From contig JAAZIT010000279.1 in the NCBI GenBank assembly GCA_012800685.1, positions 1 to 6,816 on the forward strand: a DNA stretch of 6,816 bases, in the 5' to 3' direction. Position numbers and translations under genes: made by a program. The notes below the pieces were generated by a model that saw only the letters and a list, made by a program, of their open reading frames with translations, did no database searches and was not told where the DNA came from. The DNA is from Clostridiales bacterium. Lineage in GTDB: Bacteria; Bacillota; Clostridia; Oscillospirales; Ruminococcaceae. Of this stretch, positions 1 through 6,431 are shown piece after piece. Numbering within the stretch: the stretch's first letter is position 1; the number at the start of each line of letters is the position of its first letter.

Positions 1-1473
1 GGACACGTTGACCATGGTAAAACTTCAATTCTTGATAGAATAAGAAATGCTAAGATTGCTGATGGCGAGGCTGGCGGTATCACACAGCACATTGGTGCCT
101 ACCAAATCCAGAACGAAGGCAAGAGCATGACATTCCTTGATACGCCAGGACATGAAGCGTTCACTTCAATGCGTGCTAGAGGTGCTGATATTACAGACAT
201 TGCAATTCTTGTGGTTGCGGCTGATGATGGAATTATGCCTCAAACAATTGAATCTATAAATCACGCAAAGGCTGCTGGCGTTTCAATAATTGTTGCTATT
301 AACAAAATGGATAAACCAACAGCAAACCCAGAAAAAATTAAACAAGAGCTTACAGAGCATGGACTTGTTGTTGAAGAATGGGGTGGCGATGTAATTGCTA
401 TTCCAGTTTCAGCTAAAACGGGCATGGGAATCGACGAACTTTTAGAAAATGTACTTCTAATTTCAGAGGTTAAGGAACTTAAGGCTAATCCAAATAGACT
501 TGCTAAGGGAACAGTTATCGAGGCAAGACTTGATAAAGGTAAAGGCCCAATTGCTACTATTTTGGTTCAAAACGGAACGCTTAAATCTGGCGATGTAATT
601 ATTGCTGGAACAGCTATCGGGCATGTTAGAACTATGACAAACGATAGAGGCGAAGCAGTTTCAGAAGCAGGACCTAGCTGTCCAGTTGAGATTACAGGCT
701 TGGGCGAAGTTCCATCTGCCGGTGATATTTTCAATGCGGTTGAAGATGAGAGACTTGCTAAAGAGCTTGTTGATCAAAGAAAATATAAAGCTAAGGAAGA
801 AATATTTAGCCTATATCAAAAGGTTACTCTTGATAACTTGTTTAGTCAAATTTCAGAGGGCGAAATGAAAGAGCTTCCTATTATCGTTAAGGCTGACGTT
901 CAAGGTTCAGTTGAAGCTGTTAAACAAAGCCTCGAAAAGATTTCAAATGAAGAGGTTAGGGTTAAGGTTATCCATGGTGGTGTTGGTGCTGTATCTGAAA
1001 GCGACGTAATGCTTGCTAGTGCATCGAATGCTATTATTGTAGGCTTTAATGTTCGTCCAGACCCAGTTGCTAAGAGCAGTGCCGACGCTGATGGAGTTGA
1101 CATTCGTTTATACAGAATTATCTATGATGCAATTGAAGAAATTTCAACAGCTATGAAGGGTATGCTAGCTCCTAAGTTTAGAGAGGTTGAGCATGCAAGA
1201 ATAGAAGTTCGTCAAGTTTATAAGATTACAAACGTTGGACAGGTTGCAGGTTGTTACGTTCTCGACGGAAAGGTTGCACGTAACGATTTAATTAGAATTG
1301 TTCGTGACGGAATTATCATCGCTGATGATAAAATGTCAAGCCTTAAGAGATTTAAGGACGACCAAAAGGATGTTGCAGCAGGCTATGAATGTGGTATTAC
1401 TCTTGAGAAATTTAACGATTATCGTGAGGGGGATATTTTTGAATCATATATCCTTGAACAATATCATGACTAA
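1..1473 (+). CDS. infB: Translation initiation factor IF-2, 3' part (N-terminus outside window)
   Basis: IF-2 is the cytoplasmic GTPase that brings fMet-tRNA to the 30S subunit and promotes 50S joining. The reading frame is open from base 1, so the gene begins upstream; 490 residues are visible. The GTPase motifs are all present (numbered from the window edge): G1 GHVDHGKT at 1-8, G2 GITQHIG at 26-32, G3 DTPGHE at 47-52, G4 NKMD at 101-104 and G5 SAK at 137-139. A beta-barrel domain II follows, then domain C1 (LPIIVKADVQGS at 292-303) and the fMet-tRNA-binding C2 domain from about 380 to the end, with ECGITLEKFNDYREGD near the C-terminus. What is missing is the variable N-terminal region, which in this family is a few hundred residues. 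The first internal ATG at 127 is not a start, because the P-loop lies upstream of it. The gene heads the visible cluster, as is usual upstream of rbfA. Confidence 0.98.
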   Translation, partial: GHVDHGKTSILDRIRNAKIADGEAGGITQHIGAYQIQNEGKSMTFLDTPGHEAFTSMRARGADITDIAILVVAADDGIMPQTIESINHAKAAGVSIIVAINKMDKPTANPEKIKQELTEHGLVVEEWGGDVIAIPVSAKTGMGIDELLENVLLISEVKELKANPNRLAKGTVIEARLDKGKGPIATILVQNGTLKSGDVIIAGTAIGHVRTMTNDRGEAVSEAGPSCPVEITGLGEVPSAGDIFNAVEDERLAKELVDQRKYKAKEEIFSLYQKVTLDNLFSQISEGEMKELPIIVKADVQGSVEAVKQSLEKISNEEVRVKVIHGGVGAVSESDVMLASASNAIIVGFNVRPDPVAKSSADADGVDIRLYRIIYDAIEEISTAMKGMLAPKFREVEHARIEVRQVYKITNVGQVAGCYVLDGKVARNDLIRIVRDGIIIADDKMSSLKRFKDDQKDVAAGYECGITLEKFNDYREGDIFESYILEQYHD

Positions 1474-1503
1474 TTATGTTAACAATAAATAAGGATAGAC
1501 AGC

Positions 1504-1566
1504 ATGCCTTTTGGCAAAGCTTGTAGAATACAAGTTGGCTGTTTTAGCCTTGTAAATACAAGTTAA
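1504..1566 (+). CDS. Possible 20-residue leader peptide before rbfA
   Basis: A short ORF starts at ATG 1504 and stops at TAA 1564-1566, reading MPFGKACRIQ followed by VGCFSLVNTS. It has an AAGGAT Shine-Dalgarno-like site at 1491-1496, about 8 bases before the ATG, a spacing like that of gltX in this window. The ORF runs through both hairpin copies of the spacer and ends 4 bases before a six-T run. Translation would therefore be expected to affect which hairpin forms. It has no run of one amino acid of the classical attenuator type and no recognisable family. An ORF this short can easily arise by chance, so the call rests only on the ribosome site and its position. Confidence 0.27.
   Translation: MPFGKACRIQVGCFSLVNTS
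1505..1516 (+). other. Small hairpin TGCC-TTTT-GGCA
   Basis: TGCC at 1505-1508 and GGCA at 1513-1516 form a 4-bp GC-containing stem around a TTTT loop. It lies at the start of the infB-rbfA spacer and overlaps the first codons of the possible leader ORF. It is too short to be a terminator by itself, but it adds to the dense secondary structure of this spacer. Confidence 0.3.
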
Positions 1567-1588
1567 AAAGTTTTTTGTGGCTGTTAAA
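1518..1588 (+). repeat. Imperfect tandem repeat with two copies of a CTTGTA/TACAAG hairpin
   Basis: Copy one (about 1518-1546) contains CTTGTA 1520-1525, GAA, TACAAG 1529-1534, then TTGGCTGTTTTA. Copy two (about 1546-1588) contains CTTGTA 1549-1554, AA, TACAAG 1557-1562, TT, then 14 extra bases including TTTTTT, then GGCTGTTAAA. The copies share the order AGC-TTGTA-ATACAAGTT-GGCTGTT. Each can form its own short stem of 5-6 bp. The right arm of copy one can instead pair with the left arm of copy two: TACAA 1529-1533 with TTGTA 1550-1554, continued by GGCT 1537-1540 with AGCC 1546-1549. The structures exclude one another. The repeat is visible directly; a regulatory role is inferred. Confidence 0.6.
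1549..1576 (+). terminator. Weak attenuator-like hairpin plus T-run upstream of rbfA
   Basis: The stem CTTGT 1549-1553 / ACAAG 1558-1562 with a four-base loop is followed after eight bases by TTTTTT at 1571-1576. The stem is short and A/T-rich, and the T-run is not immediately adjacent, so this would be at best a partial terminator. It sits between infB and rbfA, where reduced read-through would lower rbfA and the downstream genes relative to infB. It competes with the alternative 1529-1554 pairing. Confidence 0.25.
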
Positions 1589-1622
1589 TCATACGCAATA
1601 GCTTTTGAGAAAAGGAGAAATT

Positions 1623-2006
1623 ATGGCAAGTATTAGAGCAGGAAGAATGAGCGAAGATATTCGTAGAATTGTTTCAGCAAAAATGCGTGAGTTAAAAGAC
1701 CCACGTTTACATGGTGGTCTTGCCCTAACAGTAGTACGCTGTGATGTGGCTAGTGACGGTTCCCATGCTAAAATATACATTTCAAGCTTTGACGGTTTTG
1801 AAAAAGCGAAAGAAGCCGTAATGGGACTTGAAAGTGCAAAAGGAATAATAAAGCGTGACATATCAAATATTTTAAAGCTAAAAAAATGTCCTGAGCTTAA
1901 GTTTATTCCTGACAACTCCGTTGAGCATTCAGTTGAAATAAACAAGATTTTAAAAGAAGTTTCAGACAAAAACAATGTGGACAAAGATAACATTGACGAA
2001 GAGTAG
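1623..2006 (+). CDS. rbfA: 30S ribosome-binding factor RbfA
   Basis: RbfA binds the immature 30S subunit near helix 1 of 16S rRNA and assists late 5'-end maturation, notably at low temperature. The product has 127 residues, normal for the family, and is a single KH-type domain. Family signatures are the N-terminal RAGRMSEDIRRIVS (5-18), the LKDPRL segment (25-29 region), VVRCDVASDGSHAKIYIS (37-54) and PELKFIPDNSVE (90-101). The tail from about 113 is rich in K, D, N and E and is probably disordered. The ATG at 1623 is chosen because AAAGGAG at 1611-1617 is a strong ribosome site 5 bases before it. The in-frame TTG at 1605 would put that site inside the coding region. The gene lies 149 bases after infB and 14 bases before nrnA. 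Confidence 0.96.
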   Translation: MASIRAGRMSEDIRRIVSAKMRELKDPRLHGGLALTVVRCDVASDGSHAKIYISSFDGFEKAKEAVMGLESAKGIIKRDISNILKLKKCPELKFIPDNSVEHSVEINKILKEVSDKNNVDKDNIDEE

Positions 2007-2020
2007 CAGAAGGAGAAATT

Positions 2021-2980
2021 ATGGATTTTGCAAAAATTAAAAGCTTTTTGCAGTCATGTGATAACGTAACAATCCTTACTCACAAGGGCCCAGATGGGGA
2101 TACCTTGGGGGCAGGCTTTGCGCTATGCTATTACTTGCGTTCTATTGGAAAAAAGGCAAATGTTATTAACGCTGAAGAATTTCCAGAAAGATATGACTTT
2201 CTTTACGAAGGATATTATATTCAGGATTTTGAGGAAAAGACAGTTATTGCTGTTGACATTGCTGACACCCAGCTTATTGGGAGCCGGCTTTCTGAATATT
2301 GTGAAGACGGTAGGATAGATTTGTGTATCGACCACCATTTGTCAAACAAGTATTTTGCAAAATATACTTATGTAAACGCAAGTGCGTCGGCGGCTTGTTT
2401 AATTATATATGAGCTTTTTAAATACATGAACGTAACTATTGACAGACAGATTGCAAGATGTCTATATACAGGAATAGCCACTGACACAGGGTGTTTCAAG
2501 TTTGAAAACACTACTCCAGCCGCACATATTGCTTGTGCTGAGCTTATGAAATATAACATTGATTTTGCAATAATAAACAGAAAAATGTTTGATGTTAAAA
2601 GTCGAGCTAGAATAGAGGTTGAGCAAACCGTTACTAATAATATGGAATATTATTTTGATGACAGGTGTGCAATAATTACTATTACTACAAATCTAATGAA
2701 CGAAAGTGGAATGAGTCCTTCTGAATTTGAGGGGCTTGCTTCAGTGCCTTTACAGGTCGAGGGTGTTGAAATAGGAATAACTATTAAACAGCGTCATGAA
2801 GCAGTTTTTAAGCTTTCAGTAAGAACAACTGAAAACATAGACGCATCAAAATTCTGTAATAAATTCGGTGGCGGCGGACACATAAGAGCTGCTGGATGTG
2901 AGATTAAAGGTACATTAGAAGAGGTTAAAAGGCTTGTTATTTCAGAGGTTGAAAATATTTACAAGGATACAAAAAAGTGA
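2021..2980 (+). CDS. nrnA: DHH/DHHA1 phosphoesterase, NrnA-type oligoribonuclease/pAp phosphatase
   Basis: NrnA-type enzymes degrade 2-5-nt nanoRNAs from RNA turnover and dephosphorylate pAp, using divalent metal ions (usually Mn) in the cytoplasm. The 319-residue length fits the family. The metal-binding DHH motifs are intact: HKGPDGDTLG at 21-30 (H21, D25, D27), VDIAD at 78-82 (D79), DHH at 104-106 and TDTG at 154-157 (D155). The DHHA1 substrate-binding domain ends with FGGGGHIRAAG at 282-292. No extra CBS or RecJ domains are present, which argues against RecJ. The start ATG has AGAAGGAG at 2011-2017 close upstream. The gene sits between rbfA and truB, the usual Firmicute position, and its last bases overlap the truB start. 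The exact substrate preference cannot be read from sequence; a nearby c-di-AMP or pGpG phosphodiesterase role in the same superfamily is possible but less likely. Confidence 0.9.
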   Translation: MDFAKIKSFLQSCDNVTILTHKGPDGDTLGAGFALCYYLRSIGKKANVINAEEFPERYDFLYEGYYIQDFEEKTVIAVDIADTQLIGSRLSEYCEDGRIDLCIDHHLSNKYFAKYTYVNASASAACLIIYELFKYMNVTIDRQIARCLYTGIATDTGCFKFENTTPAAHIACAELMKYNIDFAIINRKMFDVKSRARIEVEQTVTNNMEYYFDDRCAIITITTNLMNESGMSPSEFEGLASVPLQVEGVEIGITIKQRHEAVFKLSVRTTENIDASKFCNKFGGGGHIRAAGCEIKGTLEEVKRLVISEVENIYKDTKK

Positions 2981-3888
2981 ATGGAATAATAATTGTAAAT
3001 AAGGAAAAAGGCTGGACATCATTTGATGTGGTGGCAAAGCTTAGAGGAATATTGCGTGAAAAGCGTATTGGGCATGGGGGAACTTTAGACCCAATGGCTC
3101 AAGGAGTGCTCCCTGTTTTTATTGGAAAATCAGCAAAGGCATGCGACATTCTACCAGATGACAGAAAAGGTTATATAGCAGGCTTTCAGCTAGGTGTAAC
3201 AACAGATACACTTGATTGTACAGGAAAAATTCTATCTGAAAAACCATCAAATGTTAATTTAAATACTTTAATAAAAGCCACAACAAGCTTTCTAGGTGAA
3301 ACTATGCAGATTCCACCTATGTATTCGGCGGTAAAGATAGGCGGAAAAAAGCTTTACGAGCTTGCTAGAAGTGGACAAACTGTTGAAAGGCAGCCTCGAA
3401 AAATAGTCGTTGATAGCGTTGAGATAACCGAATTTGATGAAAAAAATCAGAGTGGGGTTATAGAAATAATGTGCCGAAAGGGTACTTATGTACGTTCAAT
3501 AATAGACGACATAGGCGAAATTTTGGGTTGCGGAGCTATGATGACGGCGTTAGTTAGAACGCTTTCATCTGGTTTTAACATTAATAATGCTTTTACATTA
3601 AATGAAATTCAGAGGGCAGTCGAAAAAAACGAGCTAGATAAAATTTTTATACCTATTGACAAAGCCTTTATGGTTTATGATAAAATAACCTTGAAAGAGT
3701 ACGAGACTAAGTTATATAAAAATGGTGTTAAGCTATATCCAAATCAGGTTTATCTTGATGAAGAAAAAAACTATCAAGGTAAAATATTTAGGATTTATGG
3801 CTTTGACAATGAATTTTTAGGAATAGGACATTTAGATGAGTCAGAAGAGGACGAAAAGCTTTTTAGAAGTCTTAAAAATTTCTATTAA
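2977..3888 (+). CDS. truB: tRNA pseudouridine(55) synthase TruB
   Basis: TruB isomerises uridine 55 in the T-loop of tRNAs to pseudouridine and also acts as a tRNA folding chaperone. The 303-residue product shows KEKGWTSFDVV (9-19), the catalytic motif GHGGTLDP at 32-39 with the nucleophile D38, Y66 in the KGY segment, PPMYSAVK at 113-120 and CRKGTYVRS at 166-174. Residues from about 230 form the small C-terminal TruB/PUA-like domain. The start is GTG: it overlaps the nrnA stop in GTGA (2977-2980), and AAGGA at 2963-2967 lies 9 bases upstream. The ATG at 2981 is in another frame and stops after two codons. The overlap suggests translational coupling to nrnA. Confidence 0.96.
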   Translation: MNGIIIVNKEKGWTSFDVVAKLRGILREKRIGHGGTLDPMAQGVLPVFIGKSAKACDILPDDRKGYIAGFQLGVTTDTLDCTGKILSEKPSNVNLNTLIKATTSFLGETMQIPPMYSAVKIGGKKLYELARSGQTVERQPRKIVVDSVEITEFDEKNQSGVIEIMCRKGTYVRSIIDDIGEILGCGAMMTALVRTLSSGFNINNAFTLNEIQRAVEKNELDKIFIPIDKAFMVYDKITLKEYETKLYKNGVKLYPNQVYLDEEKNYQGKIFRIYGFDNEFLGIGHLDESEEDEKLFRSLKNFY

Positions 3889-3895
3889 TTAAAAT

Positions 3896-3917
3896 GGAGG
3901 GGATTATGATTGATTAA
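3896..3917 (+). promoter_or_regulatory. ribF ribosome site with competing ATG and TTG starts
   Basis: A strong GGAGG at 3896-3900 precedes two starts. ATG at 3906 is 5 bases away and reads Met-Ile-Asp then TAA at 3915-3917. TTG at 3910 is 9 bases away and opens the full ribF frame. The two overlap, so a ribosome that starts at the ATG terminates 8 bases inside ribF. This either lowers RibF output or reflects a one-base sequence error in a region that would otherwise use ATG. Confidence 0.6.
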
Positions 3918-4827
3918 TATTACAAATAACGATTATATCCCTGAGAAAAAAACTGCTGTTGCTTTGGGGATTTTTGACGGAGTTCACCAAGGACATCAGG
4001 CAGTTATAAATTGTGCAAACAGCTTTAAATCAAAGGGATATAAGTCCGCTGTTTTCACCTTTAAATCAAGTTCAGTTTCTTCCAAGAAAAAAGATGGAAG
4101 ACTCGAGGCTTTACTTTCTGACGATTTAAAATTTGAAAAGTTTGAGGAATTTGGGATCGACTACATATTTTCCCCAGATTTTTCAGAATTTAAAAATATA
4201 CCAGCAGAGAAATTTGTAAAAGAGATTTTGCTAAAAAGACTTAACGCAGGGGTTGCCGTTTGTGGTGAAAATTTCCGATTTGGAAAGGGAGCTTTAGGTG
4301 ACAGCAAAAGTCTTATAACCATTTGCCAAAAATATGGCATTGAGGTTAAAGTGCTTGACTTTACATTATTTCATGGTGATGTTATTTCCTCAACAATTAT
4401 CCGACAGCTTATCCGACATGGAGATGTGGAAAAAGCCAATGAGATGCTAGGTTATCATTTTGGTTTTGAGCTTGAGGTAATGCACGGTACTCGTATGGGA
4501 AGAACGTGGAATTTCCCTACAATAAACCAAATTATTCCTAAGGGACAGGTTATTCCGAGGTTTGGGGTTTATTGTTCAAAGGTACTTATTGGCGACAAGT
4601 GGCACATAGGTGTGACAAATGTGGGTATAAAGCCTACTGTTAACATTAAAACTGCTCCTCTAGCCGAAACCTTTATAGTTGACTATGAGGGGGATTTGTA
4701 TGGAGAAATTATACAACTTAAATTATATAAATTTCTTCGTCCAGAGACTAAATTTAATAGTATTGATGTATTAAAAAATCAGATTGCAAGCGACACACGA
4801 AACACGATTAATTATTTTAAAATATAA
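3910..4827 (+). CDS. ribF: Bifunctional riboflavin kinase/FAD synthetase RibF
   Basis: RibF phosphorylates riboflavin to FMN and adenylylates FMN to FAD. The 305-residue length is normal for the two-domain form. The N-terminal nucleotidyltransferase domain has LGIFDGVHQGHQ at 19-30, GENFRFGKG at 119-127 and ISST with R165. The C-terminal flavokinase domain has GTRMGR (193-198), NFPTIN (201-206), GVY (219-221), the putative catalytic E253, GDLYG (261-265) and LRPETKF (276-282). Oddities: the usual F-x-PHP motif after the first helix is replaced by FTFKSSSVSSKKK (49-61), and the usual SSTRIR reads SSTIIR. The TTG start is chosen because the only upstream ATG (3906) hits a stop at once and because about 18 residues before the GIFDG motif is typical. 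The gene lies 21 bases after truB. Confidence 0.93.
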   Translation: MINITNNDYIPEKKTAVALGIFDGVHQGHQAVINCANSFKSKGYKSAVFTFKSSSVSSKKKDGRLEALLSDDLKFEKFEEFGIDYIFSPDFSEFKNIPAEKFVKEILLKRLNAGVAVCGENFRFGKGALGDSKSLITICQKYGIEVKVLDFTLFHGDVISSTIIRQLIRHGDVEKANEMLGYHFGFELEVMHGTRMGRTWNFPTINQIIPKGQVIPRFGVYCSKVLIGDKWHIGVTNVGIKPTVNIKTAPLAETFIVDYEGDLYGEIIQLKLYKFLRPETKFNSIDVLKNQIASDTRNTINYFKI

Positions 4828-4853
4828 AGTTTATTACGAAAGGACAGATTTCA

Positions 4854-6302
4854 ATGAATAAGGTTAGAACAAGATTTGCACCATCACCAACAGGGTATAT
4901 GCATATCGGAAATCTTCGTACAGCGCTATTTACCTATATTATTGCAAAGAAAAATGGAGGAGATTTTATTCTCCGAATTGAAGATACAGACCAAGGGCGT
5001 CTAGTGGAGGGGGCAACTGATGTTATCTATGAAACTCTCCGTGACTGTGGTTTAAATTGGGATGAAGGTCCTGATATTGGTGGCCCAGTTGGACCATACG
5101 TTCAGTCTGAAAGAATGGGAATGTTTAAAAAATATGCTCTTGATTTAGTTGAAAAGGGCGAGGCTTACTATTGTTTCTGTAATAAGGAAAGACTTGACGA
5201 GGTTAGAGCTATTCAAGAAGCAAGTGGAATTATGCCTATGTACGATAGACATTGCCGTGATTTATCAAAAGAAGAGATTGAAGAAAAGCTAAATGCTGGA
5301 GTTCCTTATATTATTAGACAGAGAGTTCCAAAGGACGGAACAATTACGTTTCATGACGAGCTTTACGGTGATATTACCGTAGAATGCTCTACTCTTGATG
5401 ACCAAGTTCTGATTAAGACAGATGGAATGCCAACATATAACTTTGCTAATGTTGTTGACGATCATTTAATGGGAATAACCCATGTTGTTAGAGGAAATGA
5501 GTATCTTTCTTCTTCACCAAAGTATAATCTTCTTTATAATGCATTTGGTTGGGAAGTTCCAAAATATATTCATGTTGAACATATTATGAAGGACAAACAG
5601 CATAAGCTTTCAAAGCGTGACGGTGATGCCTCATATCAAGATTTAATGGAAAAGGGCTATTTGACAGAGGCTGTTATAAACTATATTGCACTTTTAGGTT
5701 GGGCTCCAAAGGGTGAGCAGGAAATATTTACAATGGACGAGCTTATTGAAGAGTTTGACATTAACGGACTTTCAAAGTCACCTGCAATATTTGATTCTGC
5801 TAAGCTTAGGGCTATAAACGGTGAGTATATTAGAAAGCTTCCTCTTGATGAGTATGCTGGATATGCAATGCCTTACATTAAACAAGCTATAAAGCGTGAG
5901 GATATAGACTTAATGGAAATTGCTGAGCTTTTACAACCACGTACTGAGCTGTTTACTGAAATTCCAGAGCAAATTGACTTTATAGACTCTTTGCCAGAAT
6001 ATGATAACGCACTTTATTGCCATAAGAAAATGAAAACCAACGAAGAAAACTCACTAACATCTTTAAAGGAAATTCTTCCTGTATTAGAGGCTGTTGAGGA
6101 CTGGACAAAGGATAATATCCACACTGCACTTTTTGAGCTGATTGCTAAGCTTGAGGTTAAAAACGGGATTATCTTGTGGCCACTAAGAGTTGCTGCTTCA
6201 GGTAAAGCATTTACACCGGGTGGTGGTATTGAGCTTTGTGTAATTCTTGGAAAAGACGATACAATAGCTAGAATTAAAAAGGGTATTGAAAAATTATCTT
6301 AA
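4854..6302 (+). CDS. gltX: Glutamyl-tRNA synthetase GltX
   Basis: This class I synthetase charges tRNA-Glu with glutamate in the cytoplasm; in lineages that lack GlnRS it can also misacylate tRNA-Gln for the amidotransferase GatCAB. The 482-residue product has the HIGH-type signature PSPTGYMHIGN (10-20), RIEDTD at 41-46, PTYNFANVVDDHLMGITHVVRG at about 193-214, and the KMSKS-type KLSKR at 251-255. An all-helical anticodon-binding half follows to the C-terminus. C107, C109 and C134 match three of the ligands of the known zinc site, but the fourth, histidine in E. coli, appears to be D136. The ATG has GAAAGGA at 4838-4844, 9 bases upstream. It lies 26 bases after ribF with no visible promoter, so co-transcription is likely. 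Discriminating versus non-discriminating specificity cannot be settled from this sequence. Confidence 0.96.
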   Translation: MNKVRTRFAPSPTGYMHIGNLRTALFTYIIAKKNGGDFILRIEDTDQGRLVEGATDVIYETLRDCGLNWDEGPDIGGPVGPYVQSERMGMFKKYALDLVEKGEAYYCFCNKERLDEVRAIQEASGIMPMYDRHCRDLSKEEIEEKLNAGVPYIIRQRVPKDGTITFHDELYGDITVECSTLDDQVLIKTDGMPTYNFANVVDDHLMGITHVVRGNEYLSSSPKYNLLYNAFGWEVPKYIHVEHIMKDKQHKLSKRDGDASYQDLMEKGYLTEAVINYIALLGWAPKGEQEIFTMDELIEEFDINGLSKSPAIFDSAKLRAINGEYIRKLPLDEYAGYAMPYIKQAIKREDIDLMEIAELLQPRTELFTEIPEQIDFIDSLPEYDNALYCHKKMKTNEENSLTSLKEILPVLEAVEDWTKDNIHTALFELIAKLEVKNGIILWPLRVAASGKAFTPGGGIELCVILGKDDTIARIKKGIEKLS

Positions 6303-6305
6303 ATC

Positions 6306-6352
6306 ATCACATAGCTATCACATTAAAATGATAAAATTTTTTGTAAATGTGA
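6306..6352 (+). repeat. ATCACAT direct repeat and inverted partner after gltX
   Basis: ATCACAT occurs at 6306-6312 and again at 6317-6323, an 11-base period of about one helical turn. A complementary AATGTGA at 6346-6352 pairs perfectly with TCACATT at 6318-6324 (7 bp, 21-base loop). Between the two repeats lies the palindrome ATAGCTAT (6311-6318). The arrangement could be an operator for the downstream ABC gene, or part of a terminator fold. No regulator is identified. Confidence 0.35.
6316..6342 (+). terminator. Weak terminator-like element after gltX
   Basis: TATCA 6316-6320 and TGATA 6329-6333 form a 5-bp stem with an eight-base loop, followed by AAA and a six-T run at 6337-6342. It lies 13 bases after the gltX stop, where the operon could end. 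The stem is short and A/T-rich, so it is a weak candidate, and it competes with the longer 6318-6352 pairing. Confidence 0.28.
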
Positions 6353-6367
6353 AAACTGATATTTAAA

Positions 6368-6398
6368 TTCTAACGGAAAGGAAAGCTTAAGCTATAAT
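6368..6398 (+). promoter_or_regulatory. Candidate sigma-A promoter for the ABC transporter gene
   Basis: A perfect TATAAT -10 box lies at 6393-6398. The best -35 candidate is TTCTAA at 6368-6373, only 3 of 6 consensus bases and with a long 19-base spacer. The expected start near 6405 would give a leader of about 27 bases before the ATG at 6432. The perfect palindrome AGCTTAAGCT (6384-6393) abuts the -10 box and could be a repressor site. In AT-rich DNA a TATAAT alone can occur by chance. Confidence 0.42.
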
Positions 6399-6431
6399 AT
6401 TTAATGTTAAAGCTAAAGCGAGGTCTTTAAA

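Noticed and set aside
900..1103. Antisense ORF within infB
   Set aside because: It lies opposite conserved IF-2 C1-domain coding sequence and shows no protein family features.
1605..1622. TTG 1605 as an earlier rbfA start
   Set aside because: The AAAGGAG ribosome site would lie inside the coding region, and the family N-terminus fits ATG 1623.
1589..1993. A 134-codon antisense ORF opposite rbfA
   Set aside because: It mirrors rbfA, has no recognisable motif and no ribosome site, while rbfA is a clear family member.
2981..2989. ATG 2981 as the truB start
   Set aside because: It is in a different frame and reads ATG GAA TAA; GTG 2977 opens the conserved TruB frame.
6404..6430. Eight-codon ORF (MLKLKRGL) just before the ABC gene
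   Set aside because: The nearest purine-rich site (6375-6384) is about 20 bases away and lies upstream of the predicted transcription start, so translation is unlikely.
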